Shown piece after piece: positions 1 through 6,469 of a stretch of 16,598 nt of DNA. The stretch is from JBAXAM01 sp964565935 (GTDB lineage: Bacteria; Pseudomonadota; Gammaproteobacteria; UBA9339), in NCBI GenBank assembly GCA_964565935.1, contig CAZMGW010000026.1, forward strand, positions 1-16,598. Direction: 5' to 3'. The notes under the pieces were generated by a model. That model saw only the letters and a list, made by a program, of their open reading frames with translations, was not told the DNA's origin and did no database searches. Made by a program: the position numbers and the translations under genes. How positions within the stretch are numbered: the stretch's first letter is position 1; the number at the start of each line of letters is the position of its first letter.

Positions 1-60
1 ATCGCCTCGGGTATACTGATGCGCTATTTATTCAATTAATTTAGTAGTGTTGGACACGCC

Positions 61-246
61 CTAGTGTCTAACGATAAAAACCAGAAGAGCCACAAAACCA
101 ATCAATAGCAACGTCAAAATACCCAAAGTAAAAACACTGCGGTTCAAATTAACCTTGGAAAAAGCTCCCGGATTAGCCCTAAAATATACAAATAATTGCC
201 ATATAAAAAATATAGATATAATTATTAGCAAAAATTTGTAAAACAT
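61..246 (-). CDS. small two-helix inner-membrane protein, translationally coupled to pykA
   Basis: I do not recognise this 61-residue protein. It is almost entirely hydrophobic: a first membrane segment at about residues 4-22, a short polar loop (about 23-38) with a few basic residues, and a second segment at about 40-58 ending in RH. That suggests a hairpin in the inner membrane. Its ATG overlaps the pykA stop codon in a TAATG arrangement, so it is probably translated by ribosomes finishing pykA; a weak AGG lies about 8-10 nt upstream inside pykA. The coupling and the clean hydrophobic pattern argue that it is a real gene and not chance. Function is unknown. A link to glycolysis is inferred only from position. 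Confidence 0.6.
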   Translation of the reverse strand: MFYKFLLIIISIFFIWQLFVYFRANPGAFSKVNLNRSVFTLGILTLLLIGFVALLVFIVRH

Positions 247-1676
247 TAAACAACCTGAAGTATCGTTAATGAATTCGTTCCGCCAGTTACCCCAATATGG
301 TCACCGCACGTTACAGCCACAAGATCGCCATTTTTAACGTAACCCGCTTTCTTTAGCTCATCAATGGCTGCGGCCTTGAGTTCGGTATTATTATTAAATT
401 TAGTAACATCAAACTCCACAGGATAAACATCTTTATATAACGCCATTTTGCCAAGCGCGTTACTATTACGACTCAACCCAAAAATTGGAATACCGGAATG
501 TACCCGCGACGTCCATAAAGGTGTTTTGCCACTTTCAGTAAGAGCAATTATTGCTTTTATATTCAAATGATTGGCTGTATACATCGCCGCCATTGAAATC
601 GCCTCGTCGGTTCTTTCAAAATGTGATTCCATACTGTGGTTAGAACCAAGAGTTACTGGATGCTTCTCAGCAGCCGAACAGACTCGATCCATTGTTTGAA
701 TGACCAACACGGGATGGTCTCCGGTTGCGGTCTCTGCTGAAAGCATTACCGCATCTGTTCCATCCAACACAGCATTTGCCACGTCAGAAACCTCGGCACG
801 TGTTGGGGTTACATTGTGAATCATGGTTTCCATCATCTGGGTTGCCGTAATTACTGGCTTGCTCAAAGCGGCTGCGCAGTCGATCATAAATTTTTGTGCG
901 GCAGGAACTTCAGCGTCACCAATTTCCACACCCAAATCACCACGCGCTACCATAATACCGTCTGAAGCCTCGATTATTTCTTTCAAAATCTCTGGAATAA
1001 TTGCTTCGACACGTTCGATTTTGGCAATTATACCGGCATTACCGCCTTCTTTAACGATTAATGCCCTGGTTTCTTCTACATCAGCCTTGGAACGCACAAA
1101 AGAAATTGCTATATAATCGGCATTAAGCAACACTGCGGTTTTTAAATCTTCACGATCTTTATCGGTAAGTGCTCCAGCTGAAAGCCCGCCCCCTTGGCGA
1201 TTAATACCTTTATTATTTGATAATTCTCCACCTGCTTGAACGCTGCAAATAATGCGTGCTCCGTCTATTTTTTTGACAATCAAAACCAAGCGACCGTCGT
1301 CGAGCAATAGTACATCTTCTGGTTTAACATCTTGAGGCAGTTCTTTGTAATCAATACCGACTGCAGTTTCATCGCCAGCATCTTTAGCAAGCGCTGCATC
1401 CAAAACAAATTCGGCGTTTTCCTTTAAGATTACTTTGCCATTTTTAAATTTCGCCACCCGAATCTTTGGACCTTGTAAATCAGCCAAGATACCTACTATT
1501 TTACCTTCTTCTTTAGCCGCTTGGCGTACAACTGTGACTAAAGCTTTCTTTTCGTCAGGCGTTCCATGAGAAAAATTCAAGCGTACGACATTTACACCAG
1601 CAGCAATCATTTTACGTAAAACCTCTAAACTATTTGATGCTGGACCAAGGGTAGAAACTACTTTTGTTCTTCTCAT
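246..1676 (-). CDS. pykA: pyruvate kinase (PykA type)
   Basis: Pyruvate kinase converts phosphoenolpyruvate and ADP to pyruvate and ATP in the cytoplasm, the last step of glycolysis. The 476-residue length fits bacterial enzymes. Visible motifs are the N-terminal start TLGPAS, the substrate loop RLNFSHG (Arg32, Asn34, Ser36), DLQGPKIR near 67-73, the B domain (about 75-170) ending in NNKGIN and GGGLSAGALT, the active-site stretch AKIERVEA (Lys219, Glu221), ARGDLGVEIG (Asp247) and ITATQMMETM (about 276-285). The C-terminal allosteric domain starts near 345. The GLSAxALTxKD wording is closer to E. coli PykA than PykF. The start is an ATG with AAGG about 8 nt upstream. It is the last enzyme of a tkt-gap-pgk-pykA series and is separated from pgk by 254 nt of repeats, so it may have its own promoter or a processed transcript. 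Confidence 0.97.
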   Translation of the reverse strand: MRRTKVVSTLGPASNSLEVLRKMIAAGVNVVRLNFSHGTPDEKKALVTVVRQAAKEEGKIVGILADLQGPKIRVAKFKNGKVILKENAEFVLDAALAKDAGDETAVGIDYKELPQDVKPEDVLLLDDGRLVLIVKKIDGARIICSVQAGGELSNNKGINRQGGGLSAGALTDKDREDLKTAVLLNADYIAISFVRSKADVEETRALIVKEGGNAGIIAKIERVEAIIPEILKEIIEASDGIMVARGDLGVEIGDAEVPAAQKFMIDCAAALSKPVITATQMMETMIHNVTPTRAEVSDVANAVLDGTDAVMLSAETATGDHPVLVIQTMDRVCSAAEKHPVTLGSNHSMESHFERTDEAISMAAMYTANHLNIKAIIALTESGKTPLWTSRVHSGIPIFGLSRNSNALGKMALYKDVYPVEFDVTKFNNNTELKAAAIDELKKAGYVKNGDLVAVTCGDHIGVTGGTNSLTILQVV

Positions 1677-1717
1677 TTTTGACCTTATAAAAAATTAATA
1701 AACTCTTTAATTATCGC

Positions 1718-1730
1718 GCCCCTTCAGGGC
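1718..1730. repeat. diverged copy of the 13-nt GCTCC/GGAGC hairpin
   Basis: This 13-nt element reads GCCCCTTCAGGGC. It matches the better-kept hairpin at 1809-1821 except that the third stem pair T-A has become C-G and the loop-closing C-G has become C/A. The remaining four-pair stem still folds. It lies 41 nt upstream of the pykA start codon. The paired change supports selection on structure, or birth from an already variant copy. Confidence 0.5.
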
Positions 1731-1755
1731 TTGAATTTCCCGGGGATTCTCGTCA

Positions 1756-1821
1756 CCCAGCCCTGCGGCTCGCGTTGCGAGCCTTAGGCTGGGCTGGTGA
1801 AGCCTTTCGCTCCTTCGGAGC
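1756..1821 (-). repeat. 66-nt composite hairpin repeat, copy A (inverted relative to copy B at 3188-3253)
   Basis: Two hairpins are separated by 15 nt. The first (1756-1793) is a nested stem: outer arms CCCAGCC and GGCTGGG, an asymmetric internal loop (CTGC against TTA), then inner arms GGCTCGC and GCGAGCC around a GTT loop. The second (1809-1821) is GCTCC, TTC, GGAGC. Its reverse complement aligns without gaps over all 66 nt to 3188-3253 with seven differences by my count. One of these is a compensated stem change (a C-G pair here, T-A there). The element lies in the pgk-pykA spacer and therefore in the transcript if the genes are co-transcribed. It behaves like a REP- or MITE-like intergenic repeat. 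No open reading frame is inside it. Family name unknown to me. Confidence 0.8.
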
Positions 1822-1843
1822 AAAATATGTGTAGCTCAAGATA

Positions 1844-1906
1844 GTAGCCGCAGATTTTAACCTGCGTGTCTGGTTTGGTGAAACGCAAGATAAAGCTTGC
1901 GGCTAC
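1844..1906. repeat. 63-nt palindromic intergenic repeat with alternative foldings
   Basis: Perfect 9-nt terminal arms, GTAGCCGCA (1844-1852) and TGCGGCTAC (1898-1906), enclose 45 nt. Inside are two competing small hairpins: CGCAG with CTGCG (1849-1853 and 1862-1866), and CGCAAG with CTTGCG (1884-1889 and 1896-1901). A third pairing joins GGTTTGG (1872-1878) to CCAAACC (1906-1912). This is a different family from the GCTCC/GGAGC elements beside it, and it lies 24 nt beyond the pgk stop codon. The terminal arms and internal mirror structure resemble small non-autonomous palindromic repeats dispersed in many bacterial genomes. Whether it acts on pgk mRNA ends is inference. Confidence 0.65.
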
Positions 1907-1930
1907 CAAACCCACGCCCACCACATTGTT

Positions 1931-3109
1931 TTATTTATTACCTCTTTCCTCAAGCATCTTCACCGCAGGCAGCACCTCTCCTTGTAAATACTCCAAGAAA
2001 GCTCCGCCAGCTGTGGAAATGTACGACAACTGTTTTTCTATGCCATACTTTTCAATGGCGGCTACGGTATCACCACCACCGGCGATACTGAATGCCTGGC
2101 TTTGAGCAACAGCCAAGGCTAATGCCTTGGTTCCCTCTCCAAATTGGTCCATTTCAAACACACCAACTGGACCATTCCAAACTATCGTTTTAGCATTGGC
2201 AAGTATAGTTGCCAAACGGGCTCGAGTTTCTGGACCGATATCTAAAATCATATCGTCCGCAGCAACATCTGTGGCTTTTTTAATCTCTGCCTTGGCCGTT
2301 TCTGACATTTCTTTAGCAACCACGACATCAGTTGGGATTGGGATTTCAGCATTTCGTTCTTTAGCTAGCGCTAGCAATTCTTTGGCTTTTTCAATGAAAT
2401 CTTGTTCAACTAAAGACTTGCCAATTGGCAAGCCAGAAGCTGCCATGAAAGTATTGGCAATACCGCCACCAACCAATAGTTGATCCACTTTACCCAATAA
2501 ATTTTCCAGCAACTGTGTCTTAGTTGAAACCTTAGAACCGCCAACAATAGCAACTAAGGGATGCTCTGGTTTTTCTAAAGCCTTACCCAATGCGTCTAAT
2601 TCTGCCATCAAGAGCGGACCAGCACAGGCTACAAGAGCAAATTTACCAACACCGTGCGTTGAAGCCTGAGCACGATGCGCAGTGGCAAATGCATCCATAA
2701 CAAAAACATCACAAAGTGCAGCCATTTTTTTGGCAAGGTCTTCGTTGTCTTTTTTCTCGCCTTTGTTGAAGCGTACATTTTCACAAAGCACTATTTCGCC
2801 CGGTTCGACATTAACCCCATCAAGCCAGTTACGCTCCAAACGAATTGTTTTGCCAAAAAATTTGCTCAGCCAATCAGCAACTGGTTTGAGAGAAAATTCT
2901 TCGCTAAATATGCCCTCTTCTGGTTGACCCAAATGCGATAGCACAATAACTTTTGCACCAGCATCTGCTGCTAATTTAATTGTTGGAGCAGAAGCTTGGA
3001 GACGTTTGTCGCTAGTGATCACGCCATTTTTCAATGGCACGTTGAAATCTACGCGGATCAAAACCCGTTTATCTTTTAGATCCAAATCGGTCATTCTTAA
3101 AATTGTCAT
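1931..3109 (-). CDS. pgk: phosphoglycerate kinase
   Basis: Phosphoglycerate kinase transfers phosphate from 1,3-bisphosphoglycerate to ADP in the cytoplasm. The 392 residues align end to end with the E. coli enzyme as I remember it. Visible are DFNVP (21-25), Arg36 of the 3-phosphoglycerate pocket, SHLG (58-61), ENVRFNKGEKK (Arg112), DAFATAHRA (Arg145), the nucleotide-side GGSKVSTK, WNGPVGVFE, and GGGDT near the C-terminus. One oddity: the usual HLGRP is HLGQP, so the pocket arginine at position 62 is glutamine (codon CAA, one transition from CGA). All other pocket arginines are kept. The ATG is preceded by GAGAGGGAA. The gene sits between two repeat-filled spacers, with gap upstream and pykA downstream. 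Confidence 0.97.
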   Translation of the reverse strand: MTILRMTDLDLKDKRVLIRVDFNVPLKNGVITSDKRLQASAPTIKLAADAGAKVIVLSHLGQPEEGIFSEEFSLKPVADWLSKFFGKTIRLERNWLDGVNVEPGEIVLCENVRFNKGEKKDNEDLAKKMAALCDVFVMDAFATAHRAQASTHGVGKFALVACAGPLLMAELDALGKALEKPEHPLVAIVGGSKVSTKTQLLENLLGKVDQLLVGGGIANTFMAASGLPIGKSLVEQDFIEKAKELLALAKERNAEIPIPTDVVVAKEMSETAKAEIKKATDVAADDMILDIGPETRARLATILANAKTIVWNGPVGVFEMDQFGEGTKALALAVAQSQAFSIAGGGDTVAAIEKYGIEKQLSYISTAGGAFLEYLQGEVLPAVKMLEERGNK

Positions 3110-3123
3110 AATTCCCTCTCAAT

Positions 3124-3215
3124 TAAACAACAATTATGCCCCAAAGGAGCTTGAGCCTCACCAGTCCCAAATAAAACAATCAATTATGCTCCGAAGGAGC
3201 TATAGGCCTCACCAG
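3124..3215. repeat. tandem ~50-nt direct duplication containing the 13-nt hairpin
   Basis: Two imperfect direct copies lie at about 3124-3164 and 3172-3215. Both contain CAATTATGC, a hairpin core (GCCCCAAAGGAGC at 3138-3150, degenerate; GCTCCGAAGGAGC at 3188-3200, perfect) and GCCTCACCAG. The second copy runs into the nested hairpin at 3216-3253; the first stops short and has lost a stem pair. This looks like a duplication of the outer part of the composite repeat followed by decay. It lies in the gap-pgk spacer, starting 15 nt before the pgk ATG. Confidence 0.65.
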
Positions 3216-3253
3216 CCCAGCCTAAGGTTCGCGAAGCGAACCGCAGGGCTGGG
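3188..3253 (+). repeat. 66-nt composite hairpin repeat, copy B
   Basis: This is the opposite-orientation partner of 1756-1821. The order is hairpin GCTCC, GAA, GGAGC (3188-3200), a 15-nt spacer, then the nested hairpin with outer arms CCCAGCC and GGCTGGG and inner arms GGTTCGC and GCGAACC around GAA (3216-3253). The internal loop TAA against GCAG is the complement of the one in copy A. The stem is fully paired although one inner pair differs from copy A. The two copies bracket pgk as an inverted pair. Confidence 0.8.
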
Positions 3254-3277
3254 GGGGTACCACAAAAATAGCCCCAA

Positions 3278-3290
3278 GCTCCGAAGGAGC
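3278..3290. repeat. 13-nt hairpin downstream of gap
   Basis: A perfect copy of GCTCC, GAA, GGAGC begins 9 nt past the gap stop codon. No T-run follows in the direction of gap transcription, so it is not a classical Rho-independent terminator. It could protect the gap mRNA 3' end or simply be part of the repeat cluster. Confidence 0.6.
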
Positions 3291-3299
3291 GAAATATAT

Positions 3300-4307
3300 T
3301 TATTTAACACCCATCCAAAATTTAGTCACATCCAACATTCTGGTTGAGAAACCCCACTCGTTATCGTACCAAGAAAGCGCTTTTACCGTTTTGCCGATAA
3401 CTTTAGTTTGGCTTGATTCAAAAATTGAAGAAAGTGGATTGTGGTTGAAGTCATGCGATACCAATGGCAAATCATTATAGCCAAGAATACCTTTGAGTTC
3501 GCCCTCAGATGCTGCCTTCATAATTGAATTAACTTCTTCTTTGGTAGTTGGTCTAGCTGATTCAAACACCAAGTCAACTACTGAAACGTTGATTGTTGGC
3601 ACGCGCATAGCAAAACCATCCAATTTACCGGCCAATGCTGGCAATACCAAACCAACTGCTGCGGCAGCTCCAGTTTTGGTTGGGATCATTGATTGAGTTG
3701 CTGAACGAGCACGACACAAATCTTTGTGATACACATCAGTTAAAACCTGATCATTGGTGTAAGAGTGAATCGTTGTCATAAGACCACTAACAATCCCGAT
3801 TTTGTCATGCAGCACTTTGGCCATTGGCGCTAAGCAGTTGGTTGTGCATGAAGCATTAGAAATAACCTGATGACTTGCATTAAGAGTGGTGTGATTGACA
3901 CCGTAAACTACGGTGGCATCAACGTTTTCGCCCGGAGCTGAAATCATTACTTTTTTTGCACCAGCGGTTATATGCGCCATTGCTTTTTCTTTAGCGGTAA
4001 ACTTGCCTGTGCACTCAAATACGATATCTACGCCTAAATCTCTCCATGGCATTTTGGCTGGATCTTTTTCAGCGAGCACCTTGATCCGATCACCATTAAC
4101 AACCATACAATCGCCATCAACTTTGACATCACCAGCAAATTTACCATGAACGGTATCGTAAATAGTTAAGTGAGCATTTATCTTCGCATCGCCCAAGTCG
4201 TTAACAGCAACGACTTCCATATCTTTACGATATCCTTCTTCGTAAATTGCACGTAAAACATTACGGCCGATTCTTCCGTAACCATTAATTGCTATTTTTA
4301 TAGTCAT
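3300..4307 (-). CDS. gap: glyceraldehyde-3-phosphate dehydrogenase, type I
   Basis: This enzyme oxidises and phosphorylates glyceraldehyde 3-phosphate with NAD to 1,3-bisphosphoglycerate in the cytoplasm. The 335-residue length is standard. The N-terminal Rossmann motif is INGYGRIGR (7-15); AVNDL places Asp37 where NAD-specific enzymes bind the adenosine ribose. The catalytic SNASCTTNCLAP holds Cys154 and Cys158, with His181 in TTIHSYTND. SATQSMIPTKTGAAAA is typical of type I enzymes, and the C-terminal SWYDNEWGFS is present. The start ATG has AGGAG six bases upstream. It lies 44 nt after tkt, probably co-transcribed, and 190 nt before pgk across the repeat cluster. No second gap paralogue is visible. 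Confidence 0.97.
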   Translation of the reverse strand: MTIKIAINGYGRIGRNVLRAIYEEGYRKDMEVVAVNDLGDAKINAHLTIYDTVHGKFAGDVKVDGDCMVVNGDRIKVLAEKDPAKMPWRDLGVDIVFECTGKFTAKEKAMAHITAGAKKVMISAPGENVDATVVYGVNHTTLNASHQVISNASCTTNCLAPMAKVLHDKIGIVSGLMTTIHSYTNDQVLTDVYHKDLCRARSATQSMIPTKTGAAAAVGLVLPALAGKLDGFAMRVPTINVSVVDLVFESARPTTKEEVNSIMKAASEGELKGILGYNDLPLVSHDFNHNPLSSIFESSQTKVIGKTVKALSWYDNEWGFSTRMLDVTKFWMGVK

Positions 4308-4351
4308 ATTCTACTCCTGTGAATGTAATAAATTGATTATTAACAAATTTT

Positions 4352-6343
4352 CTAAAAGCCAGAAACTAATTCGACGCCATTTTGCTCCGAAAACCCGAAA
4401 AACTCAAACAATATTTTATCAGGGGCTGACTCGCCATATCGGTCTAATCCCATGATTTTTCCTGAAGTTCCAACATATTTATACCATGATTGCGAAGCAG
4501 CAGCTTCAATTGCAATTCGCTTAGTAACGGCTGGCGGAAGAACTTTATCCTTGTAAACAACATCTTGCTTATCAAAAACATCCTGCGATGGCATTGAAAC
4601 CACGCGAATTTTCTTTCCTTGCTCCTTCAATTTAGCCGCAATATTTACCGCCAAATCAACCTCTGAACCGGTGGCAATTAAAATATAATCAGGCGTACCT
4701 TCGGTATCAATTAATATATAGCCACCACATTTAATATTAGACAGGGTCTCTGGATCACGCGCTTGCTCTTGCAGCTTTTGCCGCGTAAGCGCAAGGGCCG
4801 TGGGACCATCTTTGCGCTCAATTGCATATTGCCAAGCAACAGCCGTTTCAGCCGAATCACAAGGCCTCCACACCGATAAATTTGGTGTCGCACGTAACAT
4901 TGCCAATTGCTCAACTGGCTGATGGGTTGGGCCATCTTCACCTAATCCGATTGAATCATGGGTTAAAACGTAAATCACCCGCTGTTTCATCAGAGCGGCC
5001 ATACGGATTGCGCTCTGGCCATAATTTGCAAACACTAAAAAAGTTCCGCCATAAGGAATAAAGCCGCCGTGCAAAGAAATACCGTTCATCATGGCAAACA
5101 TTCCAAACTCACGTACGCCATAACGAATATAATTACCGCTAAAATCATTTTTGGTGATGTCTTTGGAGCCGCTCCAATTAGTTAAATTGGAACCAGTTAA
5201 ATCTGCCGATCCACCCAACAATTCTGGCAACACCGGCCCATACGCATTTAAAGCTTTTTGCGAGGCTTGCCGCGTTGCTAGGCTTTCAGCTTTGGCGACC
5301 ACTTGTTCAATATAGTCACGTGCTTTTTCTGGCCAAGCCTTTGGCAGTTCATTATTGATACGGCGTAATAATTCAGCGGCTAAATCAGGATATTGCTTTT
5401 GATATGAATTAAATAATTCTTGCCAAGAACTTTCGGCTTTTTGGCCTTGGGTATTGGCATTCCACGCCGAATAAATTTCTTCAGGAATTACAAATGGAGG
5501 ATATTGCCAACCTAGATTCTCGCGCGTTGCGGCAATTTCTTTATCGCCAAGCGGCGAACCATGGCAATTATGACTACCGCATACATTTGGCGCGCCAAAA
5601 CCGATGGTGGTTTTGCAACAAATTATGCTTGGGCGATCATTTGTGGCGCGCGCTGATTCAATCGCTTGACGTATCGCGTCAGGATTGTGGCCATCAACAT
5701 CCGCCACCACGTGCCAATTGTAGGCTTGAAAACGCTTTACTACATCTTCAGTAAACCAACCATTTGTATTCCCATCAATCGAAATACCGTTATTATCCCA
5801 AAATACGATTAATTTCCCAAGACCATAGGTACCAGCAAGCGAACACACCTCATGCGAAATTCCTTCCATCAAGCAGCCATCGCCAACAAAAGCATAAGTG
5901 TAGTGATCAATAACATTAAATTCTGGTTTGTTAAACTGCGCGGCCAATGCTTTTTCAGCCAAAGCCATGCCAACCGCATTGGCTAACCCTTGACCAAGAG
6001 GACCAGTTGTGGTTTCAACGCCTGGAGTTAAACCAATTTCTGGATGCCCGGGGGTCTTCGAATGTAACTGCCGAAAATTTTTTAAGTCATTGATAGTTAA
6101 AGCATAACCAGTCAAATGCAGTAATGAATAAAGCAGCATTGAACCATGACCATTTGACAGAACAAATCGATCGCGGTTTAGCCATTTCGGATTACTGGGA
6201 TTGTGCTTCAAAAATTCGCGCCACAGAACCGTAGCAATATCGGCCATGCCAAGCGGCATCCCGGGATGGCCGGAATTGGCTTTCTGCACGGCATCGACAC
6301 TTAAAAAACGAATAGCATTTGCGAGTTGATTAGGATTTGGCAT
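4352..6343 (-). CDS. tkt: transketolase
   Basis: Transketolase moves two-carbon units between sugar phosphates in the pentose phosphate pathway using thiamine diphosphate. I chose the ATG at 6343, giving 663 residues, because the numbering then matches E. coli TktA: His26 in SGHPG, His66 in SNGHGS, His100 in KTPGH, the cofactor motif GDG at 154-156 and Asn185. A TTG 33 nt further upstream (6376) is in frame but adds residues with no counterpart in relatives. The ATG has only a weak AAGAGA six bases upstream. The pyrimidine-domain motifs GLGEDGPTHQPVEQ and DRYGESAP are intact. It heads the carbon-metabolism series and is divergent from the ATPase gene, with the shared control region between them. 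Confidence 0.96.
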   Translation of the reverse strand: MPNPNQLANAIRFLSVDAVQKANSGHPGMPLGMADIATVLWREFLKHNPSNPKWLNRDRFVLSNGHGSMLLYSLLHLTGYALTINDLKNFRQLHSKTPGHPEIGLTPGVETTTGPLGQGLANAVGMALAEKALAAQFNKPEFNVIDHYTYAFVGDGCLMEGISHEVCSLAGTYGLGKLIVFWDNNGISIDGNTNGWFTEDVVKRFQAYNWHVVADVDGHNPDAIRQAIESARATNDRPSIICCKTTIGFGAPNVCGSHNCHGSPLGDKEIAATRENLGWQYPPFVIPEEIYSAWNANTQGQKAESSWQELFNSYQKQYPDLAAELLRRINNELPKAWPEKARDYIEQVVAKAESLATRQASQKALNAYGPVLPELLGGSADLTGSNLTNWSGSKDITKNDFSGNYIRYGVREFGMFAMMNGISLHGGFIPYGGTFLVFANYGQSAIRMAALMKQRVIYVLTHDSIGLGEDGPTHQPVEQLAMLRATPNLSVWRPCDSAETAVAWQYAIERKDGPTALALTRQKLQEQARDPETLSNIKCGGYILIDTEGTPDYILIATGSEVDLAVNIAAKLKEQGKKIRVVSMPSQDVFDKQDVVYKDKVLPPAVTKRIAIEAAASQSWYKYVGTSGKIMGLDRYGESAPDKILFEFFGFSEQNGVELVSGF

Positions 6344-6411
6344 TGTTGGTCTCTTAGCGGATAATTTAGTTGGCAATTATCTTCTAAGTTTCTCTAATCA
6401 GCAATAGACGT

Positions 6412-6417
6412 ATTATA
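6412..6417 (-). promoter_or_regulatory. possible -10 element of the tkt operon promoter
   Basis: A consensus TATAAT reads on the minus strand 68 nt before the tkt ATG. No good -35 hexamer lies 15-19 nt further upstream, so the promoter would be weak or activator dependent. The imperfect dyad at 6420-6438 occupies the place of the spacer and -35. Confidence 0.4.
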
Positions 6418-6419
6418 AA

Positions 6420-6438
6420 AATCAAACCTTGGTTGATT
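6420..6438. promoter_or_regulatory. imperfect dyad between the divergent promoters
   Basis: AATCAAACC (6420-6428) and GGTTGATT (6431-6438) are complementary except for one extra base in the left arm. The right arm contains the -35 box of the plus-strand promoter and the left arm adjoins the tkt -10. This could be a second regulator site, but it is short and imperfect. Confidence 0.3.
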
Positions 6439-6461
6439 CGCGCTCCAAAATACAGTATATT
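6433..6461 (+). promoter_or_regulatory. sigma70-like promoter of the DUF4143 ATPase gene
   Basis: TTGATT (6433-6438) and TATATT (6456-6461) are separated by exactly 17 nt. The predicted transcription start, about 7 nt past the -10, falls at about 6468, next to the GTG codon at 6469. The TTG of this -35 box is in frame with the gene and is best read as promoter and not as a start codon. Confidence 0.6.
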
Positions 6462-6469
6462 GGAGCGCG
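6439..6469. promoter_or_regulatory. 31-nt palindrome, likely operator over the promoter spacer, -10 and start site
   Basis: The arms CGCGCTCCAA (6439-6448) and TTGGAGCGCG (6460-6469) are perfect inverted copies. The centre adds four more pairs (ATAC with GTAT) with one mismatched pair between, around a central A. The palindrome fills the promoter spacer, covers the -10 and ends on the first base of the GTG codon. That is the usual geometry of a repressor site for a dimeric DNA-binding protein. The regulator is unknown. The ATPase protein shows no dedicated N-terminal DNA-binding domain, so autoregulation is not established. Confidence 0.6.

Noticed and set aside
47..68. Small inverted repeats GTGT/ACAC and GACAC/GTGTC near the end of the small membrane gene
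   Set aside because: Stems are 4-5 pairs, overlap each other and lack a T-run; too weak to call a terminator.
2127..2483. Plus-strand frame of 118 codons inside pgk
   Set aside because: It is the mirror of a well-conserved enzyme with no ribosome site and compositional bias typical of an antisense shadow; the other antisense frames in the window were dropped for the same reason.
1718..3290. CRISPR-like array around pgk
   Set aside because: The units are not regularly spaced, occur in both orientations and have no spacers of constant length; they are hairpin repeats.
3188..3290. Rho-independent terminators after gap
   Set aside because: The hairpins are not followed by T-runs in the direction of transcription and recur as dispersed repeats.
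6344..6376. TTG 6376 as start of transketolase
   Set aside because: The 11 extra residues precede a start that matches E. coli numbering exactly at His26, His66 and His100.
6433..6468. TTG 6433 as start of the ATPase gene
   Set aside because: It coincides with a -35 box, and the added 12 residues are encoded by the palindrome and have no counterpart in the family as I know it.
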